Assembly: GCA_036501025.1 (NCBI GenBank)
Contig: DASYBB010000161.1
Coordinates: forward strand, 1 to 64,000
DNA length: 64,000 nt
DNA from: DASUBV01 sp036501025
Lineage (GTDB): Bacteria; Actinomycetota; Actinomycetes; Streptosporangiales; Streptosporangiaceae
Direction: 5' to 3'
Within the stretch, counting starts at the first letter, position 1; each line of letters starts with the position of its first letter. The position numbers and the translations under genes were made by a program. The notes beneath the pieces were generated by a model. It saw nothing but the letters and a program-made list of their open reading frames with translations. It did not search any database and was not told the origin of the DNA. Of the stretch, positions 1 to 7,742 are shown piece after piece.

Positions 1-1051
1 CGCAGTCCGGCCGGCGGAACCCGGCCAGGTGCCGGCCGGCGGCCGCGTCGAGGGCGGCGGGGTCCAGGTGCCCGGTCACCACCGGGACCAGCTGCGCATC
101 ACACGCATACGCCTCCGCCGCCGCCCGGCCGTACACCCACCCCGGTGTCTCGTCCGCCGCCGCCCGGGCGGCGGCCCAGGACCGCTCGGCCGCCGCGGCG
201 CCGGGCAGGTCGCGGAGCTGGTCCAGCGTCACGTGCAGCTGCACCTGCGTGGGCTGCCCCGCCGTATCCGGCAGCCCCCCGCCGATCAGCCGCCGGGCCG
301 CCTCCTCCAGCGCGTCATGGGCGCGCTGCTGCTCAGTCCGGGCGTCCTCCGGGCCGGCCTTCTTCCCCAGCGCGGCCAGCAGCGCGCTGACCGCGGCGGT
401 GCACTCCGGGGTCAGGTCCCCGTCCAGCCGCCCCCGGCCCCGGAAGTGCACGTCCAGCTGCACCCGCCGGTCCCCGAACCCGTCCTCATCGCCACCAGCG
501 CCAGGCCCGCCGGTGCCCGGCGGCGCGGACCGCTCCCGCATCTCCTGCGCCAGCATCACCAGATCCGCCTGCGTCGCCCCGCCGGCCGCGGCCGCCAGCA
601 AGATCTCGTCCGCCTCATCCCGCAGCTCCGGCACCAGCACCTGCGATGCATCGCAGATCAGCCGCGCGAACGAAGCCGTGACCTGCCCCGCGGCCAGCGC
701 CGCCAGCACCCGCGGGTGAACCGCCAGCCGCCGCATCCAGCCCGCCGCGGCACCCGCCCCGGCACTGGTCACCTGCAGCTGCCACCGCAGCCAGCTCCGC
801 ACCGTGGCCTGCCCGTCAACCTCGAACCCGCCCTGCGCATTGAACGCCGCCATCACCCGCGACTGGGCGGCGAGCTGCGCCGACTCCGCCCGCCCTAACG
901 CCCGCAGGCACCCCGCCAGGGCATCCACGGGCCACCCCGCCACCTCCGCGCCCGCCAGGTACCCCAGGCTGGCCTCCAGCCCCGCCAGCGCCTCCGCCGC
1001 GCCCGACGGCACACTGGCCGGAGCGCCGGGCTGCTGGCCGGGACCGCACAC
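1..1051 (-). CDS. DUF222 (13E12-type) HNH endonuclease family protein, 3' end outside window
   Basis: The reverse strand reads open from a GTG at 1051 to the window edge (350 codons). The start is supported by a GGAGGT ribosome site at 1061-1066, nine bases upstream; an in-frame stop lies further upstream at 1103-1105. The translation has the DUF222 character: an alpha-helical repeat rich in Ala, Leu and Arg, then a segment reading ETPGWVYGRAAAEAYACDAQ near the window edge. In this family DUF222 is normally followed by a C-terminal HNH nuclease domain, which would lie outside the window. These proteins are multicopy in Actinobacteria and their physiological role is unknown. No neighbour shares its strand closely enough to suggest an operon. 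Confidence 0.8.
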   Translation of the reverse strand, partial: MCGPGQQPGAPASVPSGAAEALAGLEASLGYLAGAEVAGWPVDALAGCLRALGRAESAQLAAQSRVMAAFNAQGGFEVDGQATVRSWLRWQLQVTSAGAGAAAGWMRRLAVHPRVLAALAAGQVTASFARLICDASQVLVPELRDEADEILLAAAAGGATQADLVMLAQEMRERSAPPGTGGPGAGGDEDGFGDRRVQLDVHFRGRGRLDGDLTPECTAAVSALLAALGKKAGPEDARTEQQRAHDALEEAARRLIGGGLPDTAGQPTQVQLHVTLDQLRDLPGAAAAERSWAAARAAADETPGWVYGRAAAEAYACDAQLVPVVTGHLDPAALDAAAGRHLAGFRRPDC

Positions 1052-1277
1052 GGGAAAGCCACCTCCAACGCCGCCGCGGCCGCGAGCCGGGCAGCACGAG
1101 ACTCAGGACACCTGCGGCACACTCGTACGGGCGCACGCAAGCCGGGCCTGCGGAGGGGCCGCTCACCGGGAAAAGGTGCTCCTCGCGGAGCGCATCATCG
1201 TCAAGGTCATCGCATCGTCAGACCCGGGAGCGCCGGTCTCTCTCGAACTCATCTCCGATTATGCCAGAAGCCGACCC

Positions 1278-2090
1278 TCAAGTCGAACTGAATACTGATA
1301 TCGCGCCTGCGCCGTGTTCCCCGGCCCGCTGGCGCAGGATTGCGGCGGTGCCCGGGTCGGCGGGCAGGAAGGCCTCCAGCTTCAGCTCGCTGAGGGTCAC
1401 GTCGGTGGCGGTCGCGAACGAGGTGATCGTGGTGATGAGCCGGACATCTCCGCCGCCGGTGCGCAGCTGCAGGGGAACGGCGAAGCCGAGGTGGTCCGAC
1501 CCGGGCGGCTCGTCCGGCACGTACTGCGCCAGCTCGGCGTACAGGTCGGCGAGCTGACCGTCGGGGTTGCGGATGAGCTCGGCGTGCAGTGCCTCGATGA
1601 CGTGGCGGGCCCACTCGGCGAAATTCGCGATCCGCAGCGCCATCCCGGCGGGGTGCAGCGCCAGCCGGTAGACGTTCGTCCCCGGCCCGCAGAGGCCGGC
1701 CGCCGCGCCGTCGGTCAGCACCGAGTACCCGGCATTGCCCGCCACCAGGCCGCCGTAGCGGTCGACGATGATCGCCGGGTAGGGCTCATGGGCGGCCAGG
1801 ATGTGCTCCAGCGCCGCCGTGACCGGGGCCAGTGCCCTGTCGGTCAGCGGGGTCCGCGGGTAGGCCGGGGCATAGCCGGCCGCCGCCAGCAGGCCGTTGC
1901 GCTCCCGGAGCGGCAGCTCGAGGGACTCGGCCAGCCGGATGACCATCGTCCGGCCCGGATCGGAGCGGCCGCTCTCCAGGAAGCTCACGTGGCGCTGCGT
2001 GGTGCCCGCCCGCAGGGCCAGGTCCAGCTGGCTCAGCCGCCGCCGCGTCCGGCTCTCGCGCAGTGCCCCGGAGAAGTCCACGATCCCCAT
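1278..2090 (-). CDS. XRE-family regulator with MmyB-like ligand-binding domain
   Basis: Residues about 5-65 form an XRE helix-turn-helix (RRRLSQLDLALRAG, then RHVSFLESGRSDPGR). Residues about 90-260 match the MmyB-type domain that follows it in actinobacterial regulators, thought to bind a fatty acid or other small ligand. An ATG at 2090 is taken as the start; a GTG at 2111 in the same frame is an alternative, and neither has a good ribosome site. The gene is divergent from the luciferase-like oxidoreductase at 2192. In this family the regulator commonly controls a divergent oxidoreductase, so that gene is the likely target (inference). Confidence 0.88.
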   Translation of the reverse strand: MGIVDFSGALRESRTRRRLSQLDLALRAGTTQRHVSFLESGRSDPGRTMVIRLAESLELPLRERNGLLAAAGYAPAYPRTPLTDRALAPVTAALEHILAAHEPYPAIIVDRYGGLVAGNAGYSVLTDGAAAGLCGPGTNVYRLALHPAGMALRIANFAEWARHVIEALHAELIRNPDGQLADLYAELAQYVPDEPPGSDHLGFAVPLQLRTGGGDVRLITTITSFATATDVTLSELKLEAFLPADPGTAAILRQRAGEHGAGAISVFSST

Positions 2091-2142
2091 TGAACCAGCG
2101 CCCGCCGACACGTCCCGGGGGCGCTTCGCCCGCCAGCCGTCA

Positions 2143-2156
2143 TTACCTGCAGGAAA
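2143..2156. promoter_or_regulatory. Palindrome in divergent promoter region (candidate XRE operator)
   Basis: TTaCCTGCAGGaAA is a palindrome built on the 8-base core CCTGCAGG. It sits midway between the XRE gene and the oxidoreductase. Its position and symmetry fit an operator for the regulator; there is no direct evidence of binding. Confidence 0.35.
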
Positions 2157-2191
2157 TTGCCGCGCCCGGCGGCCGTCCCTACGTTGCCGTC

Positions 2192-3250
2192 ATGGACGAC
2201 GACGTAACAGGCAACGCCGCAGAGGGCAAGGCCGCAGAGGGCAACGCCGCAGAGGGCAATGACGTACACGTGGGCGTGCTGGTGCCCACCGGAACGGCTC
2301 AGCTGGGCGGGGCGGGTCCCGCGGCGCTGATGGACTTCGCGGCCGCGGCCCAGGATCTCGGCTTCGACTCGCTCTGGGTCAACGACACGCTGCTGAGCGC
2401 GCGGGTCGAGGCCCTCACGATGCTGGCCGCGCTGGCGCCGGCCACCGATCGCGTGCTGCTGGGCACGGCGGCGCTGCTGCCGGTCCTGCGCCAGCCGGTT
2501 CAGGCCGCCCAGGCCCTGGCCTCGATTCAGCTGCTGTCCGGCGGCCGCCTCGTGGTCACCGTCGGCGCGGGCTTCCCCGGCCGGTTCGGGCAGCCGCTCT
2601 ACGAGCTGTCCGGGGTGCCCTGGGCGCGCCGGTTCGCGCGGCTGGACGACACCGTGGCCCTGTGGCGGGAACTGTGGTCCGGGCAGAATCCCGGATCCTT
2701 CCGCGGCCAGGTGCTCAGCCTGGACCAGATCCCGCCGGGGGTGCTCGCCTGTCCCGGCGGCGGGCCGCCGGTGTGGCTCGGCGGCGGCGCGCCCGCGGCA
2801 CTGGACCGCACGGGACGCTTGTACGACGGCTGGCTGCCCTACCCGCCCGACCCGGCCGATTACCGCAGCGGCCTGGACCGGGTCCAGAGCTCCGCTGCCG
2901 CGGCCGGGCGGCCCGCCGGCGCGGTCACGCCTGCCCTGTTCGTGTCCGTCTTGATCACTGAGGCCGCCGACGGCGGCCGGCAGGCCATGAGCGACTACGC
3001 GGCCGCCAGCTACGGGCTGTCGCTGGAGGCGCTCCAGGCCATCCAGGCCCTGGTGGCCGGACCGCCGCAGGACGTGGCCCGCCACCTGGGCCGGTACCGT
3101 GACGCCGGCGCCCGCCACCTCGTCTGCCGGATCGCGGCCGCGGGCCTGCCCCAGCAGCACGAGCAGCTCGCCCGGCTGGCCGGGCTGCTCCCCGCGCTTC
3201 GCCGCGCCCGCCCCGGGTCGCCGTCGGGCACGCTGCTGCGCACCGTCTGA
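2192..3250 (+). CDS. Luciferase-like (LLM class) flavin-dependent oxidoreductase
   Basis: This is a 352-residue TIM-barrel protein of the bacterial luciferase family. Visible family blocks are GFDSLWVNDTLL, the RVLLGTAALLPVLRQPVQAA strand-loop and GGRLVVTVGAGF. Such enzymes use FMN or F420; the substrate cannot be told. The ATG at 2192 opens just before a run of three 5-residue repeats (consensus AAEGN), which is unusual for the family, so a start after the repeat, near residue 23, is conceivable. The gene is divergent from the MmyB-type regulator at 1278-2090, a pairing that suggests ligand-induced expression. Its stop codon lies inside a second tandem repeat at 3242-3305. Confidence 0.85.
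   Translation: MDDDVTGNAAEGKAAEGNAAEGNDVHVGVLVPTGTAQLGGAGPAALMDFAAAAQDLGFDSLWVNDTLLSARVEALTMLAALAPATDRVLLGTAALLPVLRQPVQAAQALASIQLLSGGRLVVTVGAGFPGRFGQPLYELSGVPWARRFARLDDTVALWRELWSGQNPGSFRGQVLSLDQIPPGVLACPGGGPPVWLGGGAPAALDRTGRLYDGWLPYPPDPADYRSGLDRVQSSAAAAGRPAGAVTPALFVSVLITEAADGGRQAMSDYAAASYGLSLEALQAIQALVAGPPQDVARHLGRYRDAGARHLVCRIAAAGLPQQHEQLARLAGLLPALRRARPGSPSGTLLRTV
2210..2254 (+). repeat. 3 x 15-bp tandem repeat in the 5' coding region
   Basis: Three copies of GGCAASGCCGCAGAG (S is C or G) lie head to tail. The 15-base unit keeps the frame and encodes AAEGN/K repeats near the N-terminus of the oxidoreductase. Copy-number change would lengthen or shorten the N-terminus without a frameshift. 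Confidence 0.85.
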
Positions 3251-3305
3251 TGAAGCAACCGTCTGATGAAGCAACCGTCTGATCAAGCAACCGCCTGATC
3301 AAGCA
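3242..3305 (+). repeat. 4 x 16-bp tandem repeat over the oxidoreductase stop codon
   Basis: Four adjacent units of ACCGTCTGATGAAGCA are present. The first two are identical; the third has TGATCA and the fourth also CGCC. The stop codon (3248-3250) is inside unit 1. Because the unit is not a multiple of three, gain or loss of a unit would not extend the protein: the TGA recurs in every copy. No spacers exist, so this is not a CRISPR array. Confidence 0.9.
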
Positions 3306-3337
3306 GGCGACGGACACAGTCTGATCACGCACAGGCG

Positions 3338-3374
3338 CAGCGGGCGCGGCGTCCGACTGGACCCGCGCCCGCTG
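3338..3374. terminator. Bidirectional terminator hairpin
   Basis: Perfect 12-base arms CAGCGGGCGCGG (3338-3349) and CCGCGCCCGCTG (3363-3374) enclose a 13-base loop. It lies between the convergent oxidoreductase and HesB-like genes. No T-tract follows, as is common for actinobacterial terminators. Confidence 0.7.
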
Positions 3375-3416
3375 TCGCCAGGTGCGCCGCACTCGGCGGC
3401 GCACCGGAGTGACGCG

Positions 3417-3743
3417 CTAGTTGTTCTGGGCGTTGCCCGGGGACCCGTTGCTGCTCGCACCGGGACCCTGGCTGCCGAGGGTGAACGACGCCTGGCCCTG
3501 CTCGTCGAGCTCGGCATCAAGCTCGCCGTCGCCGACCATGCCGGCGACATCCTCCTGGACGAACACCTTGGCGCCCGCGTCCTCGATTACCGTGTCGCCC
3601 GGCTGCGGGCCTTCCAGCGACAGCGTCAGCGAGCCCCCGTCGCTTCCCTGCAGCGACATGCGCAGTCCGGTATCGGCCGGTATACCGGGCTGCGAGATCA
3701 GGACGCGGATCGTCTCGGCGGCCCGGTCGGTAAGGGTCAGCAC
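3417..3743 (-). CDS. HesB/IscA-like fold protein lacking cysteines
   Basis: This 108-residue protein begins LTLTDRAAETIRVLISQ and continues with the beta-rich pattern of A-type iron-sulfur carriers (GLRMSLQG, LTLSLEGPQPGDTVIEDAGAKVFV). The carriers bind Fe-S clusters through three cysteines; this protein contains no cysteine at all, so cluster binding by that mechanism is excluded. The GTG at 3743 is preferred because GAGGTG lies six bases upstream; a GTG at 3752 is in frame. The C-terminal 20 residues are Ser/Gly/Asn-rich and probably disordered. The function is unknown. The next gene on the same strand encodes a WhiB-type Fe-S regulator. Confidence 0.82.
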   Translation of the reverse strand: MLTLTDRAAETIRVLISQPGIPADTGLRMSLQGSDGGSLTLSLEGPQPGDTVIEDAGAKVFVQEDVAGMVGDGELDAELDEQGQASFTLGSQGPGASSNGSPGNAQNN

Positions 3744-3925
3744 AGTCAGCACCTCACTCTGGTCGGTATCAGGTGACCACGGTTGGTGCCCCTGCCCGCC
3801 CGTGGGCGCTATAAACCGGCCCGGCTCATCGGCGGCCGCTACGGCGGAGCAGGCCCAGCTAGCGCAGGTCAGGAGGCTGTGTCATGCGTCACATCCCGGC
3901 CGTGCCGAGCCTCAGCGTCCCCCGC

Positions 3926-4207
3926 CTACGCCGCCGTGGCCGAGCTGCCGGCCCGCGTGCGCGCCCGGCGCAGCTTCTTGCGCTCGTCGTCGGTCGTGCC
4001 GCCCCAGATGCCCTGGAGTTCCGGGTGCGCCAGCGCGAAGTCGATGCAGTCGGACCGGACCCGGCAGCCCGCGCAGATGGCCCTGGCCGTGCGGATCTGG
4101 CTCGCGGACGCGCCCGCGACCGAGATCGGGAAGAAGACATCGGGGTCGGCGTTCAGGCAGGCCGCCTGGGACTGCCAGTCGTCACGCTGCCAGGCCAGCT
4201 GCCGCAT
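3926..4207 (-). CDS. WhiB-family iron-sulfur transcriptional regulator
   Basis: The 93-residue protein has the four WhiB cysteines, in ACLNADPDVFFP, then CAGC, then DCIDFAL, followed by the GIWGG turn and a basic tail (DDERKKLRRARTRAG). WhiB proteins carry an O2/NO-sensitive [4Fe-4S] cluster and bind region 4 of the principal sigma factor to steer transcription. The ATG at 4207 is chosen over 4249 because GGAGGT lies just upstream of it. It is divergent from the small gene at 4455, with a 247-base shared upstream region. Which WhiB subclass it belongs to cannot be decided from the sequence alone. Confidence 0.93.
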   Translation of the reverse strand: MRQLAWQRDDWQSQAACLNADPDVFFPISVAGASASQIRTARAICAGCRVRSDCIDFALAHPELQGIWGGTTDDERKKLRRARTRAGSSATAA

Positions 4208-4390
4208 AGACACCTCCACTGCTGAACGTCGCCGGTCCGCGCGGGGCACGGCCCCGCGACCAAGGCACCCTTACTGCCCGGGACCTGGTGATTTACTCCT
4301 GGCCCGGGCTGGAAATTGCGCGGCACGAGCCGACCGCGCGCCCGGTACGAGCCGGCCGCGCCATCCGTCCCATGTCGATCTCCCTGAGAT

Positions 4391-4414
4391 GTTTGGCCCG
4401 AATACTCGGGGTAG
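4391..4414 (+). promoter_or_regulatory. SigB/SigF-type promoter (GTTT-N14-GGGTAG)
   Basis: GTTT at 4391-4394 and GGGTAG at 4409-4414 are separated by exactly 14 bases. This fits the actinobacterial SigB/SigF consensus GNNT-N14-16-GGGTA(T/C) except for the last base. The start codon of the 74-residue gene is 41 bases downstream. Two neighbouring genes carry elements with the same spacer. Confidence 0.6.
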
Positions 4415-4454
4415 ATCCGCACCAGTTGAGCCAGACTGCTGGAGGAGGTGCAAT

Positions 4455-4679
4455 ATGGCCGACACAGCCAAGCCGGGCTCAGCGCCAGGCGGACGGCCGC
4501 CCGGCGGCGAGCCGGAGCAGGCCGCCCGCGACCACACGGACCGCGACCGGGATCCCGCCGCCCGCGGCGAGGACCCCCCGACCGGCGGCCTCACCGCCGT
4601 CCTGGGCAAGCTCCGCGACGCGGCGGCCGCGCACGACGACGAGCTGTCCGACCCGGGCGCCCTGCCGCAGCACGGCTGA
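4455..4679 (+). CDS. Small hydrophilic protein of unknown function (74 aa)
   Basis: The ORF opens with ATG after a strong GGAGGAGGTG ribosome site and a SigB-type promoter. The product is rich in Gly, Pro, Asp and Glu for the first 45 residues and looks disordered there; the C-terminal 30 residues (LTAVLGKLRDAAAAHDDELS) could form an amphipathic helix. I recognise no family. The strong translation signal and stress-type promoter are the main reasons to accept it as a gene. It ends five bases before the end of the convergent DUF6458 gene. Confidence 0.6.
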   Translation: MADTAKPGSAPGGRPPGGEPEQAARDHTDRDRDPAARGEDPPTGGLTAVLGKLRDAAAAHDDELSDPGALPQHG

Positions 4680-4684
4680 TCCGG

Positions 4685-5071
4685 CTACTCGGGGAAGTAC
4701 TCCTCGATGACTTCCTCCTCGGGGACGAGCTCCTCGGAGACCACCGGCACCACCGGCGTGCCCGTGGCCTCCGCGCGGTCGAAGGTGGCGGCCGTGCCCT
4801 CGGGCGACGTGGCGGCCGGGTTGAGCATCAGGTGCGGCGTTTCCGTCCTGCCCCGCGTCCACGCCACCGGCCGCCCGTCCGGACCGCGCTTGACCACCAT
4901 CTGGCGCCGCAGCCAGCCGTAACCGCGCCGCGGCATGGCCAGGCCGATGGCGCCGAGGACCATCAGGATCCAGCCGACCACCTGGAGGTTGATGAACCAC
5001 GGATGCCCATTGACGGCGAACGCGAGCACGGCGCCCAGCGCTATCAAGAACAGTCCGGTCGCGGTTTTCAT
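4685..5071 (-). CDS. DUF6458 family membrane protein
   Basis: The 128-residue protein has two N-terminal membrane segments (about residues 5-22 and 28-47, the second containing VVGWILMVLGAIGLAM). A cytoplasmic basic stretch follows (RRGYGWLRRQMVVKR), then a Pro/Glu-rich acidic tail ending EEEVIEEYFPE. This layout is that of DUF6458 proteins, which are actinobacterial and uncharacterised. A ribosome site AGGAGGG precedes the ATG. A SigB-type promoter (5109-5132) points at this gene, so it is probably a stress-induced envelope protein. Confidence 0.85.
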   Translation of the reverse strand: MKTATGLFLIALGAVLAFAVNGHPWFINLQVVGWILMVLGAIGLAMPRRGYGWLRRQMVVKRGPDGRPVAWTRGRTETPHLMLNPAATSPEGTAATFDRAEATGTPVVPVVSEELVPEEEVIEEYFPE

Positions 5072-5108
5072 GGGGGTCCCTCCTAGACCTGCTGCCTGTG
5101 CGGGCCAT

Positions 5109-5132
5109 TTACCCGGTGTGCGGAGTTCAACC
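5109..5132 (-). promoter_or_regulatory. SigB/SigF-type promoter (GGTT-N14-GGGTAA)
   Basis: On the minus strand GGTT (5132-5129) and GGGTAA (5114-5109) are spaced by 14 bases. The -10 lies 38 bases before the DUF6458 start codon. It matches GNNT-N14-GGGTAN. Confidence 0.55.
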
Positions 5133-5168
5133 GCCGCGAATGGCGCCGCGCCAATACCGCGGCCCGCG

Positions 5169-5987
5169 TCAGCCGCGCGCGGCCGCGGCGCCGCGGGGCT
5201 CGCCGATCCGCTCGCGCAGGTAGTCCAGCGCGCGGGTGAGGAGCCGGGACACGTGCATCTGCGAGAGGCCGAGCTGGTCGCCGATCTGGGCCTGGGTCAT
5301 GTTCCCGTAGAACCGCATCATCAGCATCCGCTGCTCCCGGCCGGGCAGCTCGCCCCAGTGCGCCTTGACCGACTCCATGTCGACGGTGCGCTCGAGCGCG
5401 GGATCGTCGGCCCCGAGCAGGTCGCTCAGGCTGGCGTCCTCCGCCCCGTCGGCCAGCGGCGCGTCCAGCGACGACGCCTGGAACGCCAGGCTGGCCTGCT
5501 GGGCCTCCCGGACCTCGGCCTCGCTGACGTTCAGGTAGCTGGCCAGCTCAGCGTCCCGCGGCAGCCGGGACAGCTGGTGGGTCAGCTCGCCGGTGGCCTT
5601 CCTGATGTCCAGCCGGAGCTCCTGGACCGACCGCCGGACCCGGACCAGCCAGCGCTTGTCGCGGAAGTAGCGCTTGATCTCGCCGCTCACGCAGGGCTGG
5701 GCGTACGCGGGCAGGCTCTCGCCAACCTCAGTGTCGAAGTTGTTGATGGCCTTCAGCAGCCCGACGTAGCCGACCTGCATCAGCTCGTCGAGCGGCTCCG
5801 GGCTGTCCCGGTAGCGCTGCGCGCACGCGCGGACCATGGCCTGGTACCGCCTGACCAGCTGCTCGCAGGCGGCCTCCCGCCGCGGGTCATCACGCGGCAG
5901 CGTCTGGACCAGCCGGGCGAGCTCGTGGTCGCGCGGGCCGCCCTTCGCCGCCCGCGGCTCGGCCGTTGTCCGGGCATCCGGATCCAC
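5169..5987 (-). CDS. RNA polymerase sigma factor, SigB/SigF/SigG group
   Basis: The 272-residue protein has sigma-70 region 2 (DELMQVGYVGLLKAINNFD, then the DNA-contacting EIKRYFRDKRW), a region 3 (ELASYLNVSEAEVREAQQA) and a region 4 helix-turn-helix (MTQAQIGDQLGLSQMHVSRLL). The order and length fit the Group 3 general-stress/sporulation sigma factors, not ECF factors. Such factors are usually held by an anti-sigma kinase, but no anti-sigma or anti-anti-sigma gene is next to this one. The upstream region carries a promoter of the type this factor would itself recognise, so autoregulation is likely. It lies 78 bases downstream of egtD on the same strand. Confidence 0.93.
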   Translation of the reverse strand: MDPDARTTAEPRAAKGGPRDHELARLVQTLPRDDPRREAACEQLVRRYQAMVRACAQRYRDSPEPLDELMQVGYVGLLKAINNFDTEVGESLPAYAQPCVSGEIKRYFRDKRWLVRVRRSVQELRLDIRKATGELTHQLSRLPRDAELASYLNVSEAEVREAQQASLAFQASSLDAPLADGAEDASLSDLLGADDPALERTVDMESVKAHWGELPGREQRMLMMRFYGNMTQAQIGDQLGLSQMHVSRLLTRALDYLRERIGEPRGAAAARG

Positions 5988-6023
5988 GCTGCCTCCCTTT
6001 CCTCGGCCGCTCCGCCCTCGCCC

Positions 6024-6047
6024 ATTCCCGGCTGGCGGGAATGAAAC
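6024..6047 (-). promoter_or_regulatory. SigB/SigF-type promoter (GTTT-N14-GGGAAT), embedded in a hairpin
   Basis: On the minus strand GTTT (6047-6044) and GGGAAT (6029-6024) are 14 bases apart, 37 bases before the sigma factor ATG. The same stretch forms an inverted repeat, CATTCCCG (6023-6030), five bases, CGGGAATG (6036-6043). The site may therefore also serve as a terminator for egtD or as an operator. Confidence 0.5.
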
Positions 6048-6065
6048 ATCGGCGGAGCGCCGGGA

Positions 6066-7046
6066 TCAGGCCGGCTGCGCGAGCGTCAGGCCGAAATCGC
6101 CGTCGGCGTCGGTCCAGAACCGCACGGTCTCCAGGCCCGCGGCGGCCAGTTCCGCGGCGATCCCGGCGGGCCGGAACTTGGCCGAGATCTCGGTACGCAT
6201 GTCCTCCCCGGCCGCGAAGGTCACGGTCAGGCCCAGGTCGCGCACCTTGACCTGCTGCTCCATCACCGACCGCAGCCGCATCTCGATCCACTCGCGGTGC
6301 GGATCCCACAGCGCCACATGGTCGAACAGCTCCACGGCGAAGTCCGCGCCCAGCTCGCGGTTCACCACCCGAAGGACATTTCGATTGAACTCGGCCGTCA
6401 CCCCCGCGGTGTCGTCATAAGCCCGCTGTAGCCGGACGGGATCCTTCACCAGGTCGGTGCCGAGCAGGAAGGTATCGCCCGGCCGCAGCGCCTGCCCGAC
6501 GTGGGCCAGGAACGCGGTGCGGGCGGCCGGCTCGAGGTTGCCGATGGTGGAGCCGAGGAACGCGATCGTGCGCCGGCCCGCCCCGGCCCCGCCCGCCGCG
6601 CGCGGGATGGCGGCCAGGTCGCGCTCGAAGTCTCCGGTGAACGGGGCGATGGCCAGGCCGGGGTACTCGGCCGTCAGCGCCGCGGCGGCCTGGGCCAGCA
6701 CGGCCGGGTCGACGTCGAACGGCACGAACTCGCGCAGCGTCCCTTCCTCCTGCAGGGCGCGCAGCAGCAGCCGGGTCTTGGCCGACGTCCCGCTGCCCAG
6801 CTCGACCAGCGAGGCGCACCGGGCCAGCCCGGCGATCTCGCCCGCACGCCGGGCCAGGATCGAGGTCTCGGCCCGGGTCGGGTAGTACTCCGGCAGCTGG
6901 GTGATCTCGTCGAACAGGGCGCTGCCGCGGGCGTCGTAGAAGTACTTGGGCGGCAGCGACTTGGGCGTCGCGGTGAGCCCGGCCGCCACGTCGGCCCGCA
7001 GCGTCTCGAGGTACTGGGTGGCGAAATCCGCCGCTTCAGCAGACAC
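6066..7046 (-). CDS. egtD: L-histidine N-alpha-methyltransferase (ergothioneine step 1)
   Basis: The enzyme trimethylates histidine to hercynine with S-adenosylmethionine. The 326-residue length is typical. Visible signatures are the N-terminal PKSLPPKYFYDARGSALFDE block, the SAM-binding LVELGSGTSAKTRLLL, and IAFLGSTIGNLEP of the EgtD (DUF2260/SAM-dependent) family. The start is a GTG preceded by GGAG, two bases after the egtC stop, so the two are translationally coupled. It is the last gene of the egtABCD operon. Confidence 0.96.
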   Translation of the reverse strand: MSAEAADFATQYLETLRADVAAGLTATPKSLPPKYFYDARGSALFDEITQLPEYYPTRAETSILARRAGEIAGLARCASLVELGSGTSAKTRLLLRALQEEGTLREFVPFDVDPAVLAQAAAALTAEYPGLAIAPFTGDFERDLAAIPRAAGGAGAGRRTIAFLGSTIGNLEPAARTAFLAHVGQALRPGDTFLLGTDLVKDPVRLQRAYDDTAGVTAEFNRNVLRVVNRELGADFAVELFDHVALWDPHREWIEMRLRSVMEQQVKVRDLGLTVTFAAGEDMRTEISAKFRPAGIAAELAAAGLETVRFWTDADGDFGLTLAQPA

Positions 7047-7048
7047 AG

Positions 7049-7741
7049 TCAGTTCTCCAGGCTGGTCATGGTCACCGCATCCGCGGTGACGTCGACGAGA
7101 TGGAAATCAGGGACATCGGTCCAGCGCGGGTCGTCGTCATAGGGCTCGCTGGCCACCGCCACGCCGCGCTCGGTGCGCAGCACGCTCAGCGTGTCCTTCC
7201 ACCGGGTGGCCAGGATGCGCTGGCCGTCGGTGAGCAGCAGGTTCAGCCGGGCACCCGGGTCCCGCCGGCCCAGGTCAGCGACGTACTTCCCGACCCGCTC
7301 GGGTCCGAACTCGAACACGTGCGCCGCCAGCTGGGCGGCGTCGCACATCGACTCGGCCGCCGGGTGCGGCCCGAGCACGGCGCGGTCGGCCACGCCGTTG
7401 TGTGACAGGAGCCACTGGCCGGAGGCGAACGGCGCGGCGGCGGTCTCGTCGCCGGGCATGCCCGCCGTGGCCGAGCGCACCGCGGCCAGGACGCAGCCCG
7501 AGGAGATCACCGGGGCCACCGAGGCGAACGACGCGTCGCTCCACAGCGGACGGCTCGACCGCCAGCGCGCGGGCTCGGCCCGGCCCGCGGCGTAGAACCC
7601 GGCGCCCCAGCCGTCCGCGTTGATCGTCCCGTGCTGCTGCCGCCGGGGCGCGTAGGACTGCCGGAGCAGGCCGTGCTCGGGCTCCAGCAGGAGCTCGGCC
7701 AGCGAGCGCGGGGCGCCCAGCCAGGCCATGTGCCGGCACAT
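7049..7741 (-). CDS. egtC: Gamma-glutamyl hercynylcysteine sulfoxide hydrolase
   Basis: EgtC removes the gamma-glutamyl group from the EgtB product. It is a class II glutamine amidotransferase: the mature N-terminal nucleophile is Cys2 (MCRHMAWLG), followed by the NADGWGAGFY and LLSHNGV blocks of Ntn-hydrolases. The 230-residue length is normal. One base separates its ATG from the egtB stop (TGAGATG), which indicates translational coupling. It acts in the cytoplasm. Confidence 0.95.
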   Translation of the reverse strand: MCRHMAWLGAPRSLAELLLEPEHGLLRQSYAPRRQQHGTINADGWGAGFYAAGRAEPARWRSSRPLWSDASFASVAPVISSGCVLAAVRSATAGMPGDETAAAPFASGQWLLSHNGVADRAVLGPHPAAESMCDAAQLAAHVFEFGPERVGKYVADLGRRDPGARLNLLLTDGQRILATRWKDTLSVLRTERGVAVASEPYDDDPRWTDVPDFHLVDVTADAVTMTSLEN

Positions 7742-7742
7742 C

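Noticed and set aside
3242..3305. Possible CRISPR array
   Set aside because: The 16-base units are directly adjacent without spacers, so it is a simple tandem repeat.
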